Below are positions 8,546 through 16,296 of a stretch of DNA of 64,000 bases, piece after piece. The notes under the pieces are model-generated. The model was given only the letters and a program-made list of their open reading frames with translations, searched no databases and was not told the DNA's origin. Source of the DNA: Marinobacterium rhizophilum (lineage in GTDB: Bacteria > Pseudomonadota > Gammaproteobacteria > Pseudomonadales > Balneatricaceae). The first letter of the stretch is position 1, and the number at the start of each line of letters is the position of its first letter. The stretch covers positions 992,001 through 1,056,000 of the forward strand of contig NZ_CP073347.1 in NCBI RefSeq assembly GCF_024397915.1, read 5' to 3'. The position numbers and the translations under genes are program-made.

Positions 8546-9835
8546 CTAATCGCCCAGCAAGCGATTGAGTGACTTGTTGGCCGCTGATTCATGCCGCTCT
8601 GCCCGGCTGGTATGCAGATACTGTGAGGTAGTCTCAATGCTGTCGTGTCCGGCGTCGGCCTGGACGTGGGACAATGGCCTGCCATTGAGATTGATATCGT
8701 GTGAGATACCGGTGTGGCGAATGCTGTGGGGCGTCATCGCGCGCATCTCCCGGGCATCCTGCTCGAAACCATCCTTCTCTGCCCTGCCCGCCGCCAGTTC
8801 AATCACATGATTGATTTCCTCGCGCAACTGGCGGATCCCAAGATTCGCATTAAGCAGCCCCACATCACGCCCGCGTCCTGCGGCGCGGTGTCGAATAAAC
8901 AGCGGCGTATTGTCGGCCGGTGACGGCAAATCATCCAGCCCCAGATAGCGTCGGTACTGCTTGAGTGCATTCAGCAGTTTTTTCGAGACCGCCACCGTGC
9001 GCTTCTTGCCTCCCTTGCTGTGCGGTATGAAATAGAGCCAGACCGAGGTTTTACTGTCGCGCCGGAACTGCCCCATTACCGGCGCAAATCCAGGTCGCGC
9101 CGCGACCTCGGAGATACGCAGATAGCAGGCATACATCAGGCTGATCAGAAACCGTGTACGCTGGTGCTCCGCAGGGTCTTCCAGTGCAAGCTGCTCCGCC
9201 GTTTCCATAACGTAGGACCACTGCAGCTCGGTGAAGGCCTTCATCTCCTCGGCAGCATTCATCACCCCATCAGGGCCCGCCTTGTAACGACCATTCTTGA
9301 TCAGCATCAGGGCTGGATTGCGTTCGGTATATTCCTCCTGGATCAGGTAGGCAAAGAAGGAGGACAGGATCGCCAGCTTGGTCTTGAGTGCCTTCTCGGT
9401 AATGCGATACGGCAGCGCTTCGCCCTGTTCCCGCTTGCCCAGGAATGGCCGCCACAGCGGATTGGGGACGCGCTCGTCCAGTTCCCTGGAAACGACGAAC
9501 TGCGCCACGTTGCGGTACGCAATCAGTTCGGCGGGCGGATGCATGCAGTACTCGACATAACGGTTCATGTGCTGGCGGCGCATGTCTGCCAGAGACATCT
9601 TGGCGACATCGAAACACCACTGCAAAAAGGTGGTCAGCTCACTTCGGTAGGTCTTGTAGTTGTTCTCGCTATGACGCTGCTCCAGTAGCCACTCCAGCGC
9701 CAGCTCGTACACGAACCCCGCATCGGGCACGGACTCCAGCATTACCCGCGTCAGATACTGGTTAACGTGCGCATTGGCATCTTCCACATAGGCAACCCCG
9801 TCGAACAGCGGCATGGCAGGTGGCATTTCGATCAT
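8546..9835 (-). CDS. Solitary tyrosine recombinase (phage-integrase family)
   Basis: A 429-residue site-specific recombinase. The N-terminal half holds a SAM-like core-binding domain (about residues 40-175). The catalytic domain shows the full active-site set: R240 in LRISEV, K274 or K277 in SKGGKKR, H370 and R373 in HSIRH, H397 in AGHDS and the nucleophile Y406 in TSQYLHTS. It should therefore be active in strand exchange by a covalent 3'-phosphotyrosine. No excisionase, tRNA gene or clear att repeats flank it, and it lies convergent to rimK outside the prophage. It could be a leftover of an integrative element or a stand-alone chromosomal recombinase. Confidence 0.9.
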   Translation of the reverse strand: MIEMPPAMPLFDGVAYVEDANAHVNQYLTRVMLESVPDAGFVYELALEWLLEQRHSENNYKTYRSELTTFLQWCFDVAKMSLADMRRQHMNRYVEYCMHPPAELIAYRNVAQFVVSRELDERVPNPLWRPFLGKREQGEALPYRITEKALKTKLAILSSFFAYLIQEEYTERNPALMLIKNGRYKAGPDGVMNAAEEMKAFTELQWSYVMETAEQLALEDPAEHQRTRFLISLMYACYLRISEVAARPGFAPVMGQFRRDSKTSVWLYFIPHSKGGKKRTVAVSKKLLNALKQYRRYLGLDDLPSPADNTPLFIRHRAAGRGRDVGLLNANLGIRQLREEINHVIELAAGRAEKDGFEQDAREMRAMTPHSIRHTGISHDINLNGRPLSHVQADAGHDSIETTSQYLHTSRAERHESAANKSLNRLLGD

Positions 9836-10175
9836 TAAGACTTCCGCATCGATAAATTAGAAAACAATTAAATCATATAGTTATGCGGATGTTATGAGAA
9901 CCGTTCTGATCCTTATCGGTGCATGCTCATCCGAAAGGCTAGCGGTGACCTGGCCGCCATTGCCCGCATGCGAACAGCTAATCACAGGAATGAATACACA
10001 CTAAAGCCGGCCTCGGGCATTCATCTGAATGAAAGCAGACGGCCAGGACGGTAAACTCGCGTCTGTATTGATGCGGCATCGCTTCAGGCGCCCTTGCGCG
10101 CTTGCTTATCGACAAGGGACACAGGCGCTACGTTTTCCACCCTGCCTGGATACATCGACAAGGAAAGACACCGGC
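9836..10175. other. Divergent promoter spacer between integrase and MFS gene
   Basis: No gene is seen. Next to the integrase start the DNA is AT-rich (about 9850-9885) and is framed by TCCGCAT at 9843-9849 and ATGCGGA at 9883-9889, a dyad that could regulate the recombinase. The part near 10029-10175 is open in frame with the transporter but lacks coding character, and the transporter start was placed at 10176. Confidence 0.45.
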
Positions 10176-11405
10176 ATGACACAGGGCTCATTGTTCACAC
10201 ATCGCGCTTTCATGCGTTTCTGGATCGGGCAAATGGCCTCTTCCTTTGCATTCCAGATGCTGCTGGTCGGGCTGGGCTGGCAAATCTACAACCTGACCGA
10301 CAGCGCACTGAGCCTGGGGTTTGTCGGCCTTGCGCGCTATTTGCCGCAACTGGTGCTTACGCTCTATGCCGGGCATGTCGCTGACAACCACAACCGTCTG
10401 CACATCATGATCGTCACCCGGTCGCTCATGACCCTGACCATTGCCGTTCTGGCCGTGACCAGCGTGCTGGGCAGCATTTCGCCGGCGATCATTTATGGTT
10501 GCTGTATCGCACTTGGCACCGCCAGAGCCTTCGAGATGCCGGCGACCCAGGCCATGGTGCCAAACATCGTCAGCGCCGACCTCCTCGCCCCTGCACTCAC
10601 CTGGACCGCATCCGGCCGCGAAGCTACGACGATCATCGGCCCGGCCCTGGGTGGCATCATTTATATCTTAGGCGCGGGCGCTCTCTACGGCACGAGCACG
10701 GTTTGCTGCCTGATATCGACCCTCATTCTGGCCAAGCTGCACTACCGCCACCAGGCGCGGGAGAAGCGGCCGGTAACCCTCGACTCCCTGCTCGGCGGCC
10801 TGCGCTTTACCTGGAAAAACCCGGTGATCTTCGGCTCCATCTCACTGGACATGATGGCGGTACTGCTGGGCAGCGTCACGGCCCTGCTGCCGATCGTCGC
10901 CCGCGACATCCTGGAAACCGGTCCCTGGGGGCTGGGACTGCTGCGCAGTGCACCGGCGGTCGGCGCTGTCGCGATGTCGGTCTACCTTGCCTGGCGGCCG
11001 GTCGAACACAGCGTCGGCAGAAAAATGTTTGTCGCGGTGGCCGTGTTCGGTGTCATGACCATTATCTTTGGCGTGTCCGAAACCCTGTGGTTGTCGATCC
11101 TGGCACTGCTGATCATGGGCGCCGCCGATATGGTCAGTGTCGTCATCCGCTCAACACTGGTGCAACTCGAAACGCCGGACGACATGCGCGGCCGCGTGAG
11201 TGCCGTCAACTCGATCTTTATCAGCACGTCCAATCAGCTGGGTGAATTCGAATCCGGTGTCCTGGCCGCCTGGCTCGGCGCGGTGCCGGCAATCATTGTC
11301 GGGGGTGTCGGCACCCTGGGTATTGTGGCACTCTGGGCCTGGTGGTTTCCTGACCTGGTGAAACGGGATCGCCTCGACATGCGACCAGGGCCCGAGCGCG
11401 ACTAG
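10176..11405 (+). CDS. Major facilitator superfamily transporter, probable exporter
   Basis: A 409-residue integral membrane protein with about 12 hydrophobic segments. The N-terminus (MTQGSLFTHRAFMRFWIGQMASSFAFQM) and the loop LYAGHVADNHNRLHIM between helices 2 and 3 (the MFS motif A position) place it in the EntS-like MFS_3 branch, which exports siderophores or drugs by proton antiport. AGREATTIIGPALGG-like residues follow in helix 5. The frame is open 49 codons further upstream, but the ATG at 10176 has AAGGAA about nine bases ahead and begins where homologues begin. Substrate is not readable. A decayed YHS gene follows about 95 bp downstream. Confidence 0.88.
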   Translation: MTQGSLFTHRAFMRFWIGQMASSFAFQMLLVGLGWQIYNLTDSALSLGFVGLARYLPQLVLTLYAGHVADNHNRLHIMIVTRSLMTLTIAVLAVTSVLGSISPAIIYGCCIALGTARAFEMPATQAMVPNIVSADLLAPALTWTASGREATTIIGPALGGIIYILGAGALYGTSTVCCLISTLILAKLHYRHQAREKRPVTLDSLLGGLRFTWKNPVIFGSISLDMMAVLLGSVTALLPIVARDILETGPWGLGLLRSAPAVGAVAMSVYLAWRPVEHSVGRKMFVAVAVFGVMTIIFGVSETLWLSILALLIMGAADMVSVVIRSTLVQLETPDDMRGRVSAVNSIFISTSNQLGEFESGVLAAWLGAVPAIIVGGVGTLGIVALWAWWFPDLVKRDRLDMRPGPERD

Positions 11406-11500
11406 CCACGGGTTACGGAGCAGTCGCAAAACAGCCCGACGGCCCTGTCGCTGGTCTTAATGCGTGGCAACCCTTGAATCATTCCTGGAGGCACCTCAAC

Positions 11501-11963
11501 GTGCGTAAACTCGCTGCCATAGCGCTCTTGCTGGTCAGCGCGACCGGCGCCATCGCCGGCGAAGCCGTCAGCACCGGATTCGGGGATACAACCGCCATTG
11601 GCGGTCATGACACCCTGGCCTATCACCAGGCGTCGACACGGCAAAGCCATCAACAGGTTTCGGGAGATGCACGCTTTTCAGTGCAATGAAATGGCGCCAG
11701 CTGGCTTTTTGCTTCCCAGTCATCGGCGGACCGGTTTGCCGCCGCCCCCCCAGCGCTACCTGCCGGCCTACCACGGCCACTGCGCCAATGCCCTGAGCCT
11801 GGGGGAAGGCCTGATCGCGACCGACGGCCGCGTGTGGGAGTTTTTCGGCGACCAGTTGCACCTGTTTTATGCCGAGCGCGGGCGCCAGCGCTGGCTTAAC
11901 GGTGACTGGAAAGCCTACAAGGCCGACGCCGATCAGGCCTGGAGCAACCTGAAGACAGGCTAG
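11501..11963 (+). pseudogene. YHS-domain exported protein, disrupted
   Basis: The GTG at 11501 has TGGAGG nine bases upstream and opens a signal peptide (VRKLAAIALLLVSATGAIAG), then GFGDTTAIGGHDTLAYHQ and ARFSVQ. The frame is then hit by TGA at 11687-11689, where related proteins have a tryptophan before NGASWLFASQ; that next stretch is still present in the same frame. A second lesion, an extra C in a run of seven C at about 11745-11751, shifts the frame, after which QRYLPAYHGHCANALSLGEG and GDWKAYKADADQAWSNL continue to a stop at 11963. YHS-domain proteins are small periplasmic proteins thought to bind metal. Two lesions make a functional product unlikely unless one is a sequencing error. 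Confidence 0.75.
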
Positions 11964-11981
11964 CTCGCGACAGCGCCGGCT

Positions 11982-12413
11982 TTAGCCGACCTGCTGCCTG
12001 GCCGGTGTCTGCTCCTGCACAAGCTCCTGGGCCATATAGATCAGCTCCCAGATATGACCATCCAGATCCTGAAAACCGTGACCATACATGAAGTCGTGAT
12101 CCTGGGGTGCATTGTAGGTCCGGCCGCCTGCCGCCAGCGCCCTTGCCACCAGGTCGTCGACCTCGGCGCGACTGTCGCAGGTGAGGCATATCAGCACTTC
12201 GGAAAACGCTGAACTGTCACAGATATTTTTGGGGGAAAAGGCTCGAAAGCGCGCTTCACTGAGCAGCATCACACTCATTTGTGAGGACACCACCATGCAG
12301 GTGGCCGACGCATCGCTGAACTTGGGATTAAAGGAGAAGCCCAGATGGGTAAAGAAGTCGATGGCCCGATCCAGGTGTTTCACGGGCAGATTGATAAAAC
12401 TCTGTCTGTTCAT
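11982..12413 (-). CDS. VOC-family (glyoxalase/bleomycin-resistance fold) protein
   Basis: A 143-residue single-domain VOC protein: MNRQSFINLPVKHLDRAIDFFTHLGFSFNP at the start and YGHGFQDLDGHIWELIYM near the end, the latter containing the D-x-D-G-x-x-W-E/H motif typical of the fold's metal-binding strand. Members act as lyases, dioxygenases, epimerases or binding proteins, and the substrate is not predictable here. The frame extends 31 codons upstream, but the ATG at 12413 gives the standard N-terminus and has AGGAC five bases ahead. It is convergent with the YHS pseudogene. Confidence 0.85.
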   Translation of the reverse strand: MNRQSFINLPVKHLDRAIDFFTHLGFSFNPKFSDASATCMVVSSQMSVMLLSEARFRAFSPKNICDSSAFSEVLICLTCDSRAEVDDLVARALAAGGRTYNAPQDHDFMYGHGFQDLDGHIWELIYMAQELVQEQTPARQQVG

Positions 12414-12785
12414 GCGGGTCCTGCCTGGCTGCAATATTATTGTTTTTGAACTCAGGTACAGATCAGCCACCCCTGTCGGGTGAGCGCCGGTTTTGCCCAC
12501 ATACAATAGTTGTTATGGCCCCCTCGCACCAGCCCCGGATATAACTTGCAACCCCAAGCCCTGGCCGCATGCAAATAAATGGCGCTACGACAAAGTTTTG
12601 GTACAACCCAGTGGCACTACGCCAAGCCTGTCGGGTCGAAGGCTGCAGCCTGGCCGGCAAAGCTCCCCTCTTTGTCGCGCCACGCCATCACAGCAGCCGC
12701 CACCGCGGTGGCAAGTCACTGTCTTTAACGGGTATCAGATTACATGGATCATTTTTTATCGACCCGCACTGCTGACGAAGAAGCC
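12414..12785. other. Divergent spacer, no gene recognised
   Basis: About 370 bp between the VOC gene and the DUF3047 gene. Several short frames overlap but none has a ribosome binding site or coding pattern. A perfect 14-bp palindrome GCCACCGCGGTGGC lies at 12700-12713. Promoters for both flanking genes should be here, but no convincing hexamers were identified. Confidence 0.4.
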
Positions 12786-13463
12786 ATGTCTGGCGCAGCG
12801 CCTGGACGCGCCCTGGCTGCCGGCATTGCGCTGCTGTGCAGCCTTCCCCTGCAGGCGGCAGAAACCATCGGGGTGGGTCAGTTTTCAGCCGGCGTACTGG
12901 AGCACTGGGAATCCGAAATTTTTTCAGGCACAACCGAGTACCAGCTCGAATCCGACCCCGAACAGGGCGCCGTACTCCGGGCAAACAGCCAGGCCAGCGC
13001 ATCCGGGCTGTTTCGCAAGATCGAGGTCGACCTCAACTCCACGCCCTGGCTTAACTGGTCCTGGAAGGTCGACAGCCTGATCCAGGGCGCAGATGAGCGC
13101 ACCCGGTCAGGTGACGACTACCCGGCGCGTATCTATGTGGTTTTCTCCGGTGGTGTGTTTTTCTGGAAAGCCCGGGCGCTGAACTATGTGTGGTCAAGCA
13201 GCCAGCCGACGGGCAGCGAATGGCCCAATGCCTACACAGGCAATGCCCGCATGATTGCGGTGGAATCAGGCGAGGCGCAGCTGGGGACGTGGCGTTACGA
13301 AGCGCGGGATGTGCGTGCCGATTACCGCCGCCTGTTTGGCGCGGAACCCGGTCCGGTGGCGGCCGTGGCGCTGATGACAGATACCGACAATACCGGCCAG
13401 TTTGCCAGCGCAGCCTATGGTGATATCTGGTTTGGCTCGGCGGCCGCTACTGTAGCGCCCTAG
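12786..13463 (+). CDS. DUF3047-family exported protein
   Basis: A 225-residue protein from the ATG at 12786. It begins with a signal peptide (AAGIALLCSLPLQAAE). The mature part has the DUF3047 layout: VGQFSAGVLEHWESEIFSG, LNWSWKVDSLIQGADERTRSGDDYPARIYVVFSGG, FFWKARALNYVWSS, ESGEAQLGTWRYEARDVRADYRRLFG and VALMTDTDNTGQFASAAYGDIWF. The conserved DDYPARIYV and TDTDNT stretches identify the family, whose biochemical role is unknown; it is predicted to be a periplasmic beta-rich protein. An upstream in-frame ATG at 12744 would add 14 residues before the signal peptide and was not chosen. The gene stands alone and is convergent with the aldo/keto reductase gene. Confidence 0.8.
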   Translation: MSGAAPGRALAAGIALLCSLPLQAAETIGVGQFSAGVLEHWESEIFSGTTEYQLESDPEQGAVLRANSQASASGLFRKIEVDLNSTPWLNWSWKVDSLIQGADERTRSGDDYPARIYVVFSGGVFFWKARALNYVWSSSQPTGSEWPNAYTGNARMIAVESGEAQLGTWRYEARDVRADYRRLFGAEPGPVAAVALMTDTDNTGQFASAAYGDIWFGSAAATVAP

Positions 13464-13574
13464 CAGACGGCTAAAGAGCCACCCAGCCTGTTATTCCCAC
13501 ATATCCGTATAAAGTCAACGCTTTAGATAAGCATTCAAAGGCTGAACAGCAGATCGGCACGCTTTGCGGGCAGC

Positions 13575-14453
13575 TCAGGGGAGCCGCTGCCCCCGGGCCA
13601 TTTCGAGCAGCGCGAACCAGTCGGCACGCTGCATTTCGTAGCGGCAGCCTGCCAGCGCATCATTGATGCGGTGTTCGTTCAGGCTGCCCAGCACCGGTAC
13701 AGGCATCCCCGGGATGCGCCGCAACCAGGCCATGGCCAGGCCAACAGAACCGCAACCGACCCTGGCGGCCAGTTCCTGCAACAGAACCCCAAGCCCCTCC
13801 TCCTCAAGCCTGCCGCCGGCCAGCGGCGACCAGGCGAGCATTTGCAGGCCGTCGTGCTGCAGGGCTTCGCTGACGCCGTTAAACAGCGGCGCGCTCATGC
13901 GCAGCGACAGCTCCAGCTGGTTGCAGCTCAGGCGACTGCCCAGCGCCTGCTGCAGCAGGCGCCACTGCGCAGGATTGAAGTTGGATACGCCGATCTGCGC
14001 CACCTTGCCACTTTGCATCAGGCGCTCCAGTGCCCGGGCCGTGGGTTCGACATCCATCAGCGGATCAGGCCTGTGCAGCAGGAACATATCCAGCCGCTCG
14101 ACGCCCAGGCGATTCAGGCTGCCATTGACCGAGGCTTCAAGGTAATCGGGGGAGCTGTCGTAATGGGTGACATTCCAGGGCGAGTTATTGCGCGGCACCC
14201 GGATGATATCCGCCTTGCTGATCAGGCGCACGCTGGACTTCAGCGCCGGCGATTGTGCCAGGGCGGCACCGAACAGGGTCTCACAGCGGCCGTCACCGTA
14301 GATATCGGCATGATCGAACCAATGCAGCCCCTGCTCGAGGCGCCGCTCAATCCAGCCGGCCAGCAGTGCCGGCTCGTGCAACGATTTCTGCTCGTGCAGA
14401 CGCATCATCCCCAGCACCAGCGGCGCATCCACCGCCCTGTTCACTTCTGCCAT
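13575..14453 (-). CDS. Aldo/keto reductase
   Basis: A 292-residue NADPH-dependent oxidoreductase of the (beta/alpha)8 type. The catalytic tetrad is visible: D and Y in HADIYGDG, K in LISKADI and H in LLHRPDP. The cofactor-binding GVSNFNPAQW and the late GSLNEHRINDAL segments fit the YdhF-like branch, which reduces aldehydes and ketones. It is the last gene of the edd-glk-mutarotase operon, four bases after the stop of the mutarotase gene, so it probably reduces a sugar-derived aldehyde or works on a by-product of glucose catabolism. Substrate is inferred only from position. Confidence 0.88.
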   Translation of the reverse strand: MAEVNRAVDAPLVLGMMRLHEQKSLHEPALLAGWIERRLEQGLHWFDHADIYGDGRCETLFGAALAQSPALKSSVRLISKADIIRVPRNNSPWNVTHYDSSPDYLEASVNGSLNRLGVERLDMFLLHRPDPLMDVEPTARALERLMQSGKVAQIGVSNFNPAQWRLLQQALGSRLSCNQLELSLRMSAPLFNGVSEALQHDGLQMLAWSPLAGGRLEEEGLGVLLQELAARVGCGSVGLAMAWLRRIPGMPVPVLGSLNEHRINDALAGCRYEMQRADWFALLEMARGQRLP

Positions 14454-14456
14454 GCT

Positions 14457-15326
14457 CTACTCCAGGATCGATATAAGGGTTCCCATGCGGTACTGCTGGC
14501 CCGGTAGCAGCTGAACCGGGTCGACGAAGGTGTTGGCTGCCTCAACGCAGACAAAGGCCGGCTGTTGCGCCATGCCCACATCCGCGATGGACTCGGCCGC
14601 CGCACCGGGGTTCCATACCACGGTTGAGCCGCTGCCGAATTTGCCAATGCCAAGACAGCGCTGCGCGCCAGTATCCTGCACCCGTGTGACCGTGTCATGA
14701 CGGTAGATGCGGTCCGTGGCCTGGCGAATCAGCAGCGGCCCTTGCTGGCGACAGAGCGCGCCATCCTGCAGCTTGTCGCGGTATTCGCATCCATCCAGTC
14801 CATCCAGCACGACCTGGTTCACGTCCGACACTGCCAGGTAGCTGTGCAGCGCCTGGGACAGCAGTATAGGCGCATCGGTCGCGTTCAGGGTCGCGATACT
14901 GACTTGCAGGGCCTGATCAATCACCTCGACCGTCACGCTGGGGACCAGACCGGTACCCAGCGTGGCCTCAGGCTGCAGCACGAGGCTCGCGCCCCTGCTA
15001 TCGCAGGATTTCACCTCGATATCCCAAAGCGCGGTTCGCGCCAGGCCATGAAACGGTCGGGACGGGTCCTGCGGGTGCGCCGCAAACCAGGGCCAGCACA
15101 GCGGGATACCGCCACGAATGGGTGCGGGCGCCGGCTGCACACAGTCGCTCAGCCAGAGTAAAGGTTGCCGACCGGCGGGCCGAAAGTGCAGTACCTGCGC
15201 GCCCTGGCGCGACAGCACCAGCTCCCCCCAGGGCTGACGCAGCAGAAGCAGCGAAAAGCCATTCAGCGATGCATCCTGGATGCCATCCGGCATTGCCTGC
15301 AGCAGCGCCATGAGTTCCTTGTTCAT
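14457..15326 (-). CDS. D-hexose-6-phosphate mutarotase (YeaD-like, aldose-1-epimerase fold)
   Basis: A 289-residue protein of the YeaD branch of aldose 1-epimerases. Characteristic segments are GAQVLHFRPAGRQPLLWLSD, IRGGIPLCWPWF, HGLARTALWDI (catalytic H) and FVCVEAANTF (catalytic E near the C-terminus). The enzyme speeds alpha/beta interconversion of glucose-6-phosphate, feeding the beta anomer to glucose-6-phosphate dehydrogenase. It lies eight bases after glk in the same operon, which fits: glucokinase makes the substrate and this protein removes the anomer bottleneck ahead of the Entner-Doudoroff route. Confidence 0.88.
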   Translation of the reverse strand: MNKELMALLQAMPDGIQDASLNGFSLLLLRQPWGELVLSRQGAQVLHFRPAGRQPLLWLSDCVQPAPAPIRGGIPLCWPWFAAHPQDPSRPFHGLARTALWDIEVKSCDSRGASLVLQPEATLGTGLVPSVTVEVIDQALQVSIATLNATDAPILLSQALHSYLAVSDVNQVVLDGLDGCEYRDKLQDGALCRQQGPLLIRQATDRIYRHDTVTRVQDTGAQRCLGIGKFGSGSTVVWNPGAAAESIADVGMAQQPAFVCVEAANTFVDPVQLLPGQQYRMGTLISILE

Positions 15327-15333
15327 GCTGTCT

Positions 15334-16296
15334 TTATCCTTTTACCAGCGAATTATCGAGCCCCGCCGCCGCACCCAGCAACCCCGGGTACTCGGCGGTA
15401 CAGAGCCATACCGGCACCTTGGCCATGTAGCCTGCAAAGCGCCCCTTGGCTTCAAAGCCTTCACGAAAGGCGCTTGACAGCAGAAAGTTCTGAATGCGCG
15501 GCAGGATACCACCGCACAGGTAAACCCCGCCACGCCCGCCAACGGTCAGAACAGCATCGCCGGCCTGCTCACCGAGGATGCGACAGAACCGCGCCAGCGC
15601 TTCTTCGGCCAGGGCATCCCCCGCCAGCCCGGCAGCGGTGACGTCAGCAGGGTATGCATGGGGTGCCGGCAACGCGCGGTACCGTGCAATCGCCTGGTAA
15701 AGATTCACCAGCCCCTGGCCACACAGAATCCGCTCGACCGAGACCCGCCCGAACTGATCGCTCAAGCTGCGCCAGATGGCCACCTCAAGCTCGTCTGTCG
15801 GCGCAAAGCTGACATGTCCGCCCTCGGTTGACAGCGGCACCCACTCATCCCCGGCGGGCACCAGTGCCGAAACCCCAAGCCCGGTTCCCGGACCAATGAC
15901 CAGGCGGGCGCTGCCGGCCAGGCTTTCACCGCCACCGATGGCAACCAGCTCATGGGGCCGCACATGCAGCATGCCCAGCGCCATGGCAGTGAAATCATTC
16001 AGCAGCCTGAACTGGTCCAGCCCCAGGGTTAGCTGCATCGCCGAGCGGCTGAATGCCCAGTGATTGTTGGTCATGCGAATCTGCTCATCCTGCACCGGGC
16101 AGGCGAACGCCAGGCAGGCCCGCTTGACGCCAGTCACGCCGGCATCGGCGAGATAGGCATCACAGGCGGCATCCAGGTTGTCAAATTCCGCACAGGGCAG
16201 CGTGCGTATATGCTCCAGTTCGACGCGGCCCGGCTTCACCAGCGCCAGGCGCGCATTGGTGCCACCGATATCGCCAACCAGCGCATACTCACTCAT
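15334..16296 (-). CDS. glk: Glucokinase
   Basis: A 320-residue ATP-dependent glucokinase of the bacterial Glk family. Residues 8-17 (GDIGGTNARL) form the phosphate-binding loop. LLNDFTAMALG holds the conserved sugar-binding N and the catalytic D. GPGTGLGVSAL and STEGGHVSFAP bind sugar and nucleotide, and GGRGGVYLCGGILPR is the adenosine motif. It phosphorylates cytoplasmic glucose to glucose-6-phosphate. Its ATG overlaps the edd stop by four bases (ATGA), indicating translational coupling. Together with edd it commits glucose to the Entner-Doudoroff pathway. Confidence 0.95.
   Translation of the reverse strand: MSEYALVGDIGGTNARLALVKPGRVELEHIRTLPCAEFDNLDAACDAYLADAGVTGVKRACLAFACPVQDEQIRMTNNHWAFSRSAMQLTLGLDQFRLLNDFTAMALGMLHVRPHELVAIGGGESLAGSARLVIGPGTGLGVSALVPAGDEWVPLSTEGGHVSFAPTDELEVAIWRSLSDQFGRVSVERILCGQGLVNLYQAIARYRALPAPHAYPADVTAAGLAGDALAEEALARFCRILGEQAGDAVLTVGGRGGVYLCGGILPRIQNFLLSSAFREGFEAKGRFAGYMAKVPVWLCTAEYPGLLGAAAGLDNSLVKG

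Noticed and set aside
11687..11689. Selenocysteine or readthrough reading of the YHS-gene TGA
   Set aside because: The family has W at this place and a separate frameshift follows, so recoding would not restore the protein.
12700..12713. GCCACCGCGGTGGC palindrome as an operator
   Set aside because: A single G/C-rich palindrome in a G/C-rich spacer with no promoter nearby; chance is not excluded.
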